DNA of 13,488 nucleotides from Bacteroidales bacterium (lineage in GTDB: Bacteria; Bacteroidota; Bacteroidia; Bacteroidales; UBA4181): positions 1-13,488 of the forward strand of contig JAIRLS010000256.1 in NCBI GenBank assembly GCA_031259205.1, in the 5' to 3' direction. The notes under the pieces were generated by a model. That model worked only from the letters and a program-made list of their open reading frames with translations. It made no database searches and was not told the DNA's origin. This document shows positions 6,713-13,488 of this stretch, piece by piece (positions within the stretch are counted from its first letter, which is position 1; each line of letters begins with the position of its first letter). A program made the translations under genes and the position numbers.

Positions 6713-8755
6713 TTACTCTATCATTTCCACGCTACGGTGGATAAATTTGTTGAGGTCTTCGCCTTTCAGCATGTTGTTGGCAAGCAACGCCAAGTCCACT
6801 AACTGTTTGGGCAGGCTGTGCTGTTTTCCGTAGGCTTTCAGCGCTTCTTTCCGGCAGTTACGGATGGCGTCTTCCTGCTGTTGCAACTCCGAACGACGAT
6901 CTTTTTGCGCCTGTTCTATTTCTTCTTCTTTTTTGTCTTTGAGCGATTCGTTGAACGATTTGAGTTCGCTTTCCACAGGCGTCAACTCGTTGTCGAGTTT
7001 TTTGAGTTCTTCCCCTATATCGGCGTCTTTTTCGCTGATGAGTTTTTTTACCAATGCGTGGTCGGCGTTGATCACCAGATTGTAGCTGTCGGGCATGGCG
7101 CCATAGAATCCCATGTTTTCGCCGCCCATGGCCGACATGTCTTTCATGCGCCTCATGAATTCGCTCTGTGTAATTAGCATGGGGACGGCCTGTTCGCCTG
7201 TGTTTTGGCAAGTAACGAAGAAATGTCCGCTGTTTCGGGGCAACAAGTCTTCCAACAGGTCGCGCAGATCGTTTTGTTGTTCCTGCGGGAGGGTGGTGGG
7301 CAACTCATCGTCCTTGCGGATGAGATTGTCGATGACGTCCGCGTCCACACGGGCAAAACGGAAGTCTCCCTTCTTGCTTTCGAGGTGGTTGATAAAATGG
7401 ATGTCTAATTGCCCGTCGAGGTTCAGAACGTCGTATCCTTTGGCTTTGGCGGCTTCAATAAAGGTGTATTGCGCGTCGATGTCGGTGGTGTAAAGGATGA
7501 CGGTTTTTTTGTCCCTGTCGGTCTGTTCGCTTTTGATGATTTTTTCGTATTCCTCGAAAGTGAAGTACTTGTTGTCGGTATTTTTGTAGAGCAGGAACTT
7601 GTCGGCGCGTTCGGCGAACTTTTCGTCGGTTACCACGCCGTATTCGATAAAAAGTTTCAGGTTGTCCCATTTTTGTTCAAACTCCGTACGGTCTTTCTTG
7701 AAGATCTCTTCCAGCCGGTCGGCGACTTTTTTAGTGATGTGTCCGGAGATTTTTTTCACGCCGGAGTCGCTTTGCAGGTAACTGCGCGACACGTTGAGGG
7801 GGATGTCGGGCGAGTCGAGCACGCCGTGCAGCAAGGTAAGGAAGTCGGGAACGATGCCCTCCACCGAATCGGTGACAAACACCTGATTGCAGTACAGTTG
7901 GATCCTGTTTTTCCGGAACTCAATGTTGCTTTTGATTTTCGGGAAATAGAGGATACCGGTGAGATGGAAGGGATAGTCCACGTTGAGATGGATGTAGAAC
8001 ATCGGAGGTTCCTGCATCGGGTAGAGGTCGCTGTAGAACGCCATGTAGTCCTCGTCTTTCATGTCGGCGGGTTTGCGCGTCCATGCAGGATTGACCTCGT
8101 TAATGATGTGGTCTTTGTCTGTGTCTGTCTGTTTGCCGTCTTTCCATTCTTTTTCTTTTCCGAAAGCGATTTCCACAGGCAGATAGCGGCAGTATTTGCG
8201 CAGCAGTTCGTTGATCCGCGCTTCTTCCAGAAACTCTTTCGAGTCGTCGTCAATGTGCAGGATGATGTCCGTACCGCGCGAGGCTTTTTCGGTTTCTTCC
8301 AGCGTGTATTCGGGGCTTCCGTCACAACTCCAGCGGACGGCTTTTGCGCCCTCCGTGTACGACAGGGTGACGACTTCCACCTTTTTCGACACCATGAACG
8401 CCGAATAGAATCCCAGCCCGAAATGCCCGATAATGCTCTGGTTTTTGTATTTTTTGATGAACTCGTCAGCGCTGGAAAAAGCGATCTGGTTGAGATACTT
8501 GTCCACTTCTTCGGCAGTCATCCCGACGCCGCGATCGGAAATGGTCAGTTTGTCCTTCTCAAGGGACACGCGGATGGTAAGGTCGCCTAACTCGCCGTTA
8601 AATTCGCCGTTGGACGCCACTGTTTTCAACTTTTGGACAGCGTCGACAGCGTTGGCTATCAACTCACGGAGAAAAATCTCGTGGTCGGAATACAGGAATT
8701 TCTTGATGATGGGGAAAATGTTTTCGGTAGTTACCCCGATAGAGCCTTTTTGCAT
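6713..8755 (-). CDS. htpG: Molecular chaperone HtpG (bacterial Hsp90)
   Basis: HtpG is the dimeric cytosolic ATP-dependent chaperone that remodels client proteins late in folding and under stress. The 680 residues cover all three domains. The N-terminal GHKL ATPase has Glu31, Asn35 and Asp38 in RELIANAVDA (30-39), the DRGVGM loop (74-79) and the lid glycine motif GHFGLGFYSAF (110-120). The middle domain has the catalytic-arginine motif IPLNVSRSYLQSD. The C-terminal dimerisation domain includes a charged, coiled segment (ELKKLDNELTPVESELKSF and what follows) and ends LNKFIHRSVEMIE. Most bacteria have SNASDA in the ATP site; ANAVDA is a variant. Length is a little above the E. coli protein (624). 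The start ATG is followed by the usual KGSIGVTTENIF and preceded by an A-rich leader. It follows the DUF58 gene on the same strand across a 150-base gap that contains a perfect inverted repeat, so it is probably transcribed separately. Confidence 0.97.
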   Translation of the reverse strand: MQKGSIGVTTENIFPIIKKFLYSDHEIFLRELIANAVDAVQKLKTVASNGEFNGELGDLTIRVSLEKDKLTISDRGVGMTAEEVDKYLNQIAFSSADEFIKKYKNQSIIGHFGLGFYSAFMVSKKVEVVTLSYTEGAKAVRWSCDGSPEYTLEETEKASRGTDIILHIDDDSKEFLEEARINELLRKYCRYLPVEIAFGKEKEWKDGKQTDTDKDHIINEVNPAWTRKPADMKDEDYMAFYSDLYPMQEPPMFYIHLNVDYPFHLTGILYFPKIKSNIEFRKNRIQLYCNQVFVTDSVEGIVPDFLTLLHGVLDSPDIPLNVSRSYLQSDSGVKKISGHITKKVADRLEEIFKKDRTEFEQKWDNLKLFIEYGVVTDEKFAERADKFLLYKNTDNKYFTFEEYEKIIKSEQTDRDKKTVILYTTDIDAQYTFIEAAKAKGYDVLNLDGQLDIHFINHLESKKGDFRFARVDADVIDNLIRKDDELPTTLPQEQQNDLRDLLEDLLPRNSGHFFVTCQNTGEQAVPMLITQSEFMRRMKDMSAMGGENMGFYGAMPDSYNLVINADHALVKKLISEKDADIGEELKKLDNELTPVESELKSFNESLKDKKEEEIEQAQKDRRSELQQQEDAIRNCRKEALKAYGKQHSLPKQLVDLALLANNMLKGEDLNKFIHRSVEMIE

Positions 8756-8781
8756 ATCTTTATTATTTACAGTTTAATTAA

Positions 8782-8788
8782 CAAAATA
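8782..8788 (-). promoter_or_regulatory. Weak candidate -7 element of htpG
   Basis: The minus strand reads TATTTTG, one base shorter than TAnnTTTG, 27 bases upstream of the htpG ATG. A TTTG lies at 8806-8809 on the same strand, 17 bases further upstream, slightly closer than the usual -33 spacing. No exact TAnnTTTG occurs in this gap, and no CIRCE element (TTAGCACTC-N9-GAGTGCTAA) is seen. Confidence 0.28.
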
Positions 8789-8830
8789 TTACGGCTACCC
8801 ATCAACAAAACATGTGCCAAAAGGAAAAGG

Positions 8831-8867
8831 TATGACATTTTGCACGGAAGTACGACAAAATGTCATA
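8831..8867. repeat. Perfect 12-bp inverted repeat between DUF58 gene and htpG
   Basis: TATGACATTTTG (8831-8842) returns as its exact reverse complement at 8856-8867 around a 13-base spacer. It starts 38 bases after the DUF58 stop codon and lies 76-112 bases upstream of the htpG ATG. On the minus strand the stem is followed by CCTTTTCCTTTT, so it could be an imperfect terminator for moxR-DUF58. The arms are AT-rich for a terminator, and the location upstream of a heat-shock gene also fits an operator site. Confidence 0.6.
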
Positions 8868-8905
8868 ACCGGTATTTCAGGCAGCGTTTCAAATTCGCTG
8901 AAAGC

Positions 8906-9769
8906 TTATCTTTGCTTGAATAGCCTTACCAATGGCTTTACGTAATCTTCGCCGGTGCGGATAAATGTGTTGTCGACGCCGCTACGGAGGAAGGCGTCGT
9001 CAATGGCGCTCTGCATCCCGTCCCAGTGCAGGCGGTACTGCCGGCGCACTTTCGGGCTGGAGGCGTCTGCCCAGAGGAGTTGTCCTGTTTCGGCGTCCCG
9101 GAACCGTACCAGTCCGATGGCGGGTATTTCTTCTTCGCGTATGTCGCAGATGCGCAGCGCGGCCACATCGTGTTTGCGTGCGGCGATGGTAAGGGCGTGT
9201 TCAAAGGGAGGGCTGACAAAGTCGGAGATGACGAATACCGTACTCCGCTTTTTGATGGCGCCCATAAGGTACTGCAATGCGGTCGACACGTCGGTGCGCG
9301 TGTGCTCCGGCTCAAACTCGATCAATTCACGGATAACGCGCAGGATGTGTTGCCGTCCTTTTTTGGGGGGGATGAACTTTTCCACTTTGTCGGAAAACAG
9401 GATGACGCCCACTTTGTCGTTGTTTTGCGTTGCCGAGAAAGCGAGTACGGCGGAGAGTTCCGCCATAAGCGTTTTTTTGAAATACAGCGAAGTGCCGAAA
9501 TCGCGCGATCCGCTCACGTCCACCAGCAGCATCACGGTGAGTTCGCGTTCTTCTTCAAATACTTTTACATAAGGGTGGTCGAAACGTGCGGTGACGTTCC
9601 AGTCGATATTGCGGATGTCGTCGCCGTATTGGTATTCGCGTACTTCGCTGAATGCCATGCCGCGTCCCTTGAATGCGCTGTGATACTCGCCCGCAAAAAT
9701 ATGCCGTGACAGGCCGCGCGTCTTGATTTCTATTTTTCGTACCCGTTTGATTAAATCACTTGCCTGCAT
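8906..9769 (-). CDS. DUF58 domain protein with vWA-like fold, partner of MoxR
   Basis: The 287-residue protein shows the DUF58 core (about 36-80): FKGRGMAFSEVREYQYGDDI followed by RNIDWNVTARFDHPYVKVFEEER. A von Willebrand A-like region follows, with the metal-site motif DVSGS (84-88), a second-loop TD (159-160) and ISDF (181-184). No membrane segment or signal peptide is evident, so it is probably cytosolic or peripheral. DUF58 proteins are nearly always encoded beside MoxR AAA+ ATPases, and the pair is thought to act as a chaperone-like module for maturing protein complexes or envelope proteins; the exact reaction is unknown. moxR lies 73 bases upstream on the same strand with no promoter match between them, so they are likely one operon. 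In Bacteroides and relatives batA usually comes next; here the next gene is htpG. Confidence 0.9.
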   Translation of the reverse strand: MQASDLIKRVRKIEIKTRGLSRHIFAGEYHSAFKGRGMAFSEVREYQYGDDIRNIDWNVTARFDHPYVKVFEEERELTVMLLVDVSGSRDFGTSLYFKKTLMAELSAVLAFSATQNNDKVGVILFSDKVEKFIPPKKGRQHILRVIRELIEFEPEHTRTDVSTALQYLMGAIKKRSTVFVISDFVSPPFEHALTIAARKHDVAALRICDIREEEIPAIGLVRFRDAETGQLLWADASSPKVRRQYRLHWDGMQSAIDDAFLRSGVDNTFIRTGEDYVKPLVRLFKQR

Positions 9770-9842
9770 GATGAACGAATGATGGGTTGATGTTGCGTAT
9801 CGAATGATTTTGCCCGAGTGGATCGGAATCTTAATCTGCCGT

Positions 9843-10838
9843 TTACGGCACTTCCACTGTGTTCATGATTTCGGTAACGACGTCGACGGTGGTCATGTTT
9901 TCGGCTTCGGCTTCGTAGGACAGCCCTATGCGGTGGCGCAGCACGTCGAGGCAGATGGCGCGAATGTCTTCGGGGATGACGTAACCGCGCCGTTTGATAA
10001 AGGCAAATGTTTTTGCGGCTTTTGCCAGGTTGATGCTTGCACGCGGCGAGGCTCCGTAGGTAATCATCGGTTTGAGTTTTTCCAGCCGGTACTGTTCCGG
10101 ATAGCGCGTGGCAAAGACGAGGTCGAGGATGTAGCGTTCGATTTTTTCGTCCAGATAGACTTCTTTCACCGTTTCGCGGGCTTTCAGGATGTCGGAGGGT
10201 TTCAGTATAGTGACGGCGGAGGGAAAAGTCTGTCCGAGGTTTTCTCTGATAATCAGTCGTTCTTCCTCTTTGGAAGGATAGTCGATGACCGTTTTGAGCA
10301 TGAACCTGTCCACTTGCGCTTCGGGCAGGGGGTAAGTGCCTTCCTGTTCGATGGGGTTTTGTGTGGCAAGCACGAGGAAAGGCGCGTCGAGCGGGTAGGT
10401 TTGCCCGCCGATGGTGATTTGCTTTTCCTGCATGGCTTCCAGCAGGGCGCTTTGCACCTTTGCCGGCGAGCGGTTGATTTCGTCCGCCAGAATGAAATTG
10501 GCAAAGATGGGGCCTTTTTTCACGGTAAATTCTTCCTTTTTCTGGCTGTAGATCATCGTTCCCAGCAGGTCGGCGGGCAACAGGTCGGGGGTAAACTGTA
10601 TGCGGCTGAACCGCGCGTCGACAGTGGCAGCGAGGGTGTTGATCGCCAGCGTCTTTGCCAGTCCGGGCAGCCCTTCCAGCAGGATGTGGCCGTCGGCCAG
10701 CAAGCCGATCAGCAGGCTTTCCACCAAATGCTTCTGTCCTACGATAACCTTGTTCATCTCAATTTGGATGAGGTCGACAAACGCGCTTTCCTGTTGGATG
10801 CGTTCGTTCAGTTCTTTAATATTGACTGTTTCATTCAT
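9843..10838 (-). CDS. MoxR-family AAA+ ATPase
   Basis: The 331-residue protein has a full AAA_3 (MoxR) module: Walker A GLPGLAKT (56-63), Walker B FILADEINR (115-123), sensor 1 ATQNP (158-162) and the arginine-finger segment GTYPLPEAQVDRFM (167-180). The C-terminal lid contains ITYGASPRASINLAKAAKTF, typical of the family, with the sensor 2 arginine. MoxR ATPases are thought to act as chaperones that insert cofactors or assemble complexes with vWA-domain partners, here the DUF58 protein encoded next. In Bacteroides fragilis the equivalent gene heads the aerotolerance operon. A good -7 box 49 bases upstream of the ATG marks it as the first gene of its transcription unit. Nothing in the sequence looks damaged. 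Confidence 0.95.
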   Translation of the reverse strand: MNETVNIKELNERIQQESAFVDLIQIEMNKVIVGQKHLVESLLIGLLADGHILLEGLPGLAKTLAINTLAATVDARFSRIQFTPDLLPADLLGTMIYSQKKEEFTVKKGPIFANFILADEINRSPAKVQSALLEAMQEKQITIGGQTYPLDAPFLVLATQNPIEQEGTYPLPEAQVDRFMLKTVIDYPSKEEERLIIRENLGQTFPSAVTILKPSDILKARETVKEVYLDEKIERYILDLVFATRYPEQYRLEKLKPMITYGASPRASINLAKAAKTFAFIKRRGYVIPEDIRAICLDVLRHRIGLSYEAEAENMTTVDVVTEIMNTVEVP

Positions 10839-10886
10839 ATTTTTATTTTAAAATCTAAAATTAACTTGTCTGAAAAAAAACAGGTA

Positions 10887-10894
10887 CAAAAGTA
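10887..10894 (-). promoter_or_regulatory. Bacteroidota -7 promoter element of moxR
   Basis: The minus strand reads TACTTTTG within GTTACTTTTGTAC, an exact TAnnTTTG match followed by a pyrimidine-favoured context seen in Bacteroidales promoters. The moxR ATG lies 49 bases downstream, giving a leader of about 40 bases. No clear -33 TTTG is visible. It sits in the 79-base gap after the DUF456 gene, so moxR-DUF58 can be transcribed independently of it. Confidence 0.6.
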
Positions 10895-10917
10895 ACGGTT
10901 TTCACTGGTATAAAAAG

Positions 10918-11409
10918 TTAATTAATTTTAAAAATCAATTCTTTGATGAAATACCATGTGAATACCAGAGATACGGCGAGTTTGCATCCTGTTCCGATCA
11001 GGAATCCGACGAAGGCGCCGAAGCCTGATTTCAGGGCGGCATTACTGTCGCGACCGGTAGTGAGTTCGCCGACGACAGCGCCCAGAAAAGGCCCGATGAT
11101 AATGCCGGCAGGCGGGAAGAAAAGCCCCGCTATCAGTCCGATCATGGCGCCTGCCGTGCCTGCCCTGCTTCCGCCCCATTTTTTGGTGCTCCACACCGGG
11201 ACAATATAATCGAAAACCGTAATTGCAAGGGTGACGAAAGCCCCCGTCAGCAGAAAGCGGAGAGAGAAATCGCCGAACCGCGTGGCTTGTAGCAGAAGCA
11301 AGGCGACGTAACTTATCGGAGGCCCCGGAATGGCAGGCAGGATACAGCCGATCAGTCCCAGCAAAAGGAAACAGCCCCCAGCAACGAGCAACAGGATATC
11401 GAGTATCAT
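10918..11409 (-). CDS. DUF456 family small membrane protein
   Basis: The 163-residue protein is almost wholly hydrophobic, with about four to five membrane helices and many Gly and Pro residues. Features of DUF456 are the opening LLLLGLIGCILPAIPGPPIS, the central VFDYIVPVWSTKKWGGSRAG (about 65-84), and the glycine-rich GLIAGLFFPPAGIIIGPFLG and GAVVGELTTGR segments. No catalytic motif is apparent and the function of the family is unknown; an integral inner-membrane location is the only safe statement. The start codon lies 16 bases after the stop of the S9 peptidase gene on the same strand, which points to co-transcription with it. The stop is followed by the moxR promoter. Confidence 0.9.
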   Translation of the reverse strand: MILDILLLVAGGCFLLLGLIGCILPAIPGPPISYVALLLLQATRFGDFSLRFLLTGAFVTLAITVFDYIVPVWSTKKWGGSRAGTAGAMIGLIAGLFFPPAGIIIGPFLGAVVGELTTGRDSNAALKSGFGAFVGFLIGTGCKLAVSLVFTWYFIKELIFKIN

Positions 11410-11425
11410 CTTGGAGGGTGCCGGT

Positions 11426-13488
11426 TTATTTTAGCCATTTGTCTAACCATCCGAAAAATTCGCGCTGCCACAGTACGGCATTCTGCGGTTTGACGACCCA
11501 GTGGCCTTCGTCGGGAAAGAGAACCAGCCGCGCGGGGATACCGCGCAACCGGGCTGCATGGAAAGCCTGTAACCCTTCCGTGTAGGGGACGCGGAAATCT
11601 TTTTCGCCGTGGAAAATCAGAATAGGCGTGTCCCATTGATCGACGTACAGGTGCGGCGAAAATTCGTAGCTTTTGGGGCGCGGTTTGTCCCAGTAGGGGC
11701 CTCCAAGGTCGAAATTCGGGAACCAGTATTCATCCGTACTGCCGTATTTGCTTTCAAAGTTGAACATTCCGCAGTGTGCCACGAATGCTTTGAAACGTTT
11801 GTTATGATGCCCTTCCAGCCAGTAAACCGAGAAACCGCCGTAGCTGGCGCCTACTGCTCCCAGCCGGTCGGCGTCCACATACGGTTCTTTTTTCATATCG
11901 TCGATGGCGCTCAGGCAGTCGCGCAGGTTTTGACCGCCGTAGTCGCCCGAAATCTGTCTGTTCCATGCCTGTCCGAAGGTAGGGAGACCTCGACGGTTCG
12001 GCGCCACTACGATGTAGTTGTTGGCTGCCATCAGTTGCAGATTCCATCGAAATGAGAAGAATTGACTGACGGCGCTTTGCGGGCCGCCCTGACAGTAAAG
12101 CAAGGCCGGATATTTCCCTGCCGGATCAAACCCGGGCGGATAGACCACCCACACCAGCATGTCCTTTCCGTCTGTCGTTTTCACGATGCGTTCCTTCACC
12201 TCTCCAAGCTCAATCGCGTCGTAGATATTGCGGTTGATGAAGGTCAGTTGCTGTTCTTCGCCGGTCTGAGGGTGGATGCGGAACAGTTCCGTAGCCATGC
12301 TGATGGACATTTTGCTGCCTATCAACGCATCGCCTGCAAGCGACAGGCCGGTATAATCGTGTTGTCCTGCGGTAACCGGTCGGACGGTTTTCGAGGCGAC
12401 GTCCGCATGGTAAATCTGGCGGGTGGCGCGTACTCCGCTGATGAACCAGATTCCGCGGCTGTCGGGCGTCCACAGGAAATGACCGGCATTGCCGTCGTAG
12501 CCGGCGGTCAATTCTTCGATGGAGCCGTCTGCCGTGCGGTAAATCATCAGGCGTTCCTTATCGGATTCATAACCGGGCGTTGCCATGCTTTGGAAGGCGA
12601 TCATGCTTCCGTCGGGTGAAAAGACAGGGTATTTGTCGTATCCTTCCATGCCTTCGGTGATGTTGCGCGTGAGGCCTTTCTCAACGTCGTACAGGTAGAC
12701 GTCGGAATTGGTGCTGAGCGTATATTCCCTGCCTGTCAGTTTTTTGCAGGTATAGGCGAGGTATTTGCCGTCGGCGCTCCATGCAATCTCGTTGGCGTCG
12801 AAATAGGGAGCCAGGGGGCTGTCGTAGGGTTCGCCTTCCATGATGTCTTTTCCCGAACGCAGGACGCCGTCTTCCAGCGTTCCTGTCCAGACATGGCTTA
12901 CGGCGTCATCCGCCCATTCGTTCCAGTGGCGTTCCATCATGTCGTCGGCAATGATAGCGTTGCTTTGGGGGAGGTCCGGATACCCGTCGTGCGATTTTTT
13001 ACCCGACGGCGCGTCTTTCAGGAACATCACCGACTGCCCGTCGGGTGAAAAGGAGAATCCGTTGACGCCGCCATCTATAAAGGAGACCTGTCGCAGGTCG
13101 TCGCCTTCGGGCGTCATATCCCAGATTTGCGAGGAAGTGAGGAAGGCGATCCGCTGTCCCGACGGATACCAGCACGGCTGGTAGCAACTCCCCGCAATGC
13201 CGGCGGTAAGACAGATGGCTTCGCCGCCTCCGGCAGGAATACGCCATAAGGAGGTACGCCCTTTGTTCCTGTCCAGACTGTAGCGCGTCACGGAAAATAT
13301 CACTGTTTGACCGTCCGGAGAAACGGCAAACCCGCCTGTTCTGCCGAATTTCCATAATATCTCCGGCGTCAGCCGCCGGCCGCCGGCTTCCTGTTCCGTC
13401 AGTGGAGCGGGATATTCGGAAACTTCCGCCGCCGGCTGCGACGAATGGGGCAGTTGCGTACAGGCAACCATTACGGCCGCTATCCCGA
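11426..13488 (-). CDS. S9 family (prolyl oligopeptidase-type) serine peptidase, 5' end outside window
   Basis: The visible 681 residues from ATG 13471 include an N-terminal seven-bladed-type propeller with repeated SPDG blocks (FAVSPDGQTVIFSV, FSPDGQSVMFL, WSADGKYLAYT, FSPDGSMIAFQS, WTPDSRGIWFIS) and a C-terminal alpha/beta-hydrolase domain. The catalytic triad is clear: Ser543 in GASYGGFS, Asp625 in FHGEKDFRVP and His657 in DEGHWV, with spacings normal for the family. Such enzymes cleave small peptides, often after proline or as dipeptidyl or acylaminoacyl peptidases; the exact specificity cannot be read from sequence. The frame stays open to the window edge, and GIAAVMVACTQ at the start looks like the end of a lipoprotein signal peptide with the lipidated Cys at residue 4, so the true start is probably outside. 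Placement in the periplasm or on a membrane would fit peptide scavenging. DUF456 follows 16 bases downstream. Confidence 0.94.
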   Translation of the reverse strand, partial: GIAAVMVACTQLPHSSQPAAEVSEYPAPLTEQEAGGRRLTPEILWKFGRTGGFAVSPDGQTVIFSVTRYSLDRNKGRTSLWRIPAGGGEAICLTAGIAGSCYQPCWYPSGQRIAFLTSSQIWDMTPEGDDLRQVSFIDGGVNGFSFSPDGQSVMFLKDAPSGKKSHDGYPDLPQSNAIIADDMMERHWNEWADDAVSHVWTGTLEDGVLRSGKDIMEGEPYDSPLAPYFDANEIAWSADGKYLAYTCKKLTGREYTLSTNSDVYLYDVEKGLTRNITEGMEGYDKYPVFSPDGSMIAFQSMATPGYESDKERLMIYRTADGSIEELTAGYDGNAGHFLWTPDSRGIWFISGVRATRQIYHADVASKTVRPVTAGQHDYTGLSLAGDALIGSKMSISMATELFRIHPQTGEEQQLTFINRNIYDAIELGEVKERIVKTTDGKDMLVWVVYPPGFDPAGKYPALLYCQGGPQSAVSQFFSFRWNLQLMAANNYIVVAPNRRGLPTFGQAWNRQISGDYGGQNLRDCLSAIDDMKKEPYVDADRLGAVGASYGGFSVYWLEGHHNKRFKAFVAHCGMFNFESKYGSTDEYWFPNFDLGGPYWDKPRPKSYEFSPHLYVDQWDTPILIFHGEKDFRVPYTEGLQAFHAARLRGIPARLVLFPDEGHWVVKPQNAVLWQREFFGWLDKWLK

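Noticed and set aside
7409..8590. A 393-residue open frame on the plus strand, antisense to htpG
   Set aside because: It lies wholly within the intact, strongly conserved htpG gene and is a composition shadow rich in Phe and Val with no recognisable domain.
9798..9811. 14-base identity TATCGAATGATTTT shared with 2385-2398
   Set aside because: A single match of this length is expected by chance in a window of this size, and neither copy has a matching flank.
9804..10895. A 363-residue open frame on the plus strand, antisense to moxR
   Set aside because: It covers the complete moxR gene, is rich in Phe, Gly, Asp and Gln, and has no known motif.

Overview
The window looks like a chromosomal segment of a Bacteroidota bacterium, most likely order Bacteroidales. 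The reasons are the gene content (a DoxX/MauE-type protein with a CGCFG motif, an amidase ending in a SPOR domain, a MoxR-DUF58 pair, an S9 propeller peptidase), the lack of clear Shine-Dalgarno sequences before the genes, and four upstream matches to the Bacteroidota -7 promoter element TAnnTTTG. No rRNA, tRNA, CRISPR array, phage genes or complete insertion sequence is visible. Coding density is high; the largest gap is about 210 bases (ispH-htpG), so no stretch over 300 bases lacks a gene.

Layout, left to right. (1) 39-1004 (+): a stand-alone Rpn/PD-(D/E)XK family putative transposase-nuclease with its own -7 box and a nine-copy 12-base tandem repeat in its 3' third. (2) 1037-2263 (-): a DoxX/MauE-like membrane protein with a large extra-membrane domain that looks thioredoxin-like; it converges on gene 1. 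(3) 2391-5546 (+): a three-gene transcription unit: zinc N-acetylmuramoyl-L-alanine amidase with SPOR domain, MscS-type mechanosensitive channel, and a HycD/HyfC/NuoH-like membrane subunit whose start overlaps the channel gene by 7 bases. The other hydrogenase or complex I subunits are absent here. (4) 5623-6501 (-): ispH of the MEP isoprenoid pathway, convergent with unit 3. (5) 6713-8755 (-): htpG (Hsp90). (6) 8906-10838 (-): moxR followed by a DUF58 gene, the usual head of a Bacteroides aerotolerance (bat) operon, but here followed by htpG instead of batA-E. (7) 10918-13488 (-): a DUF456 small membrane protein behind an S9 prolyl-oligopeptidase-family peptidase whose 5' end runs off the window.

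Most of the window is housekeeping: envelope remodelling and osmotic protection (amidase, MscS), isoprenoid synthesis, protein folding and peptide degradation. The points worth a second look are the orphan hydrogenase-type subunit, the bat operon head without its body, the DoxX protein with a degenerate thioredoxin-like domain, two long perfect inverted repeats flanking htpG, and the tandem repeat in the Rpn gene. I did not find convincing evidence of a new multi-gene system.
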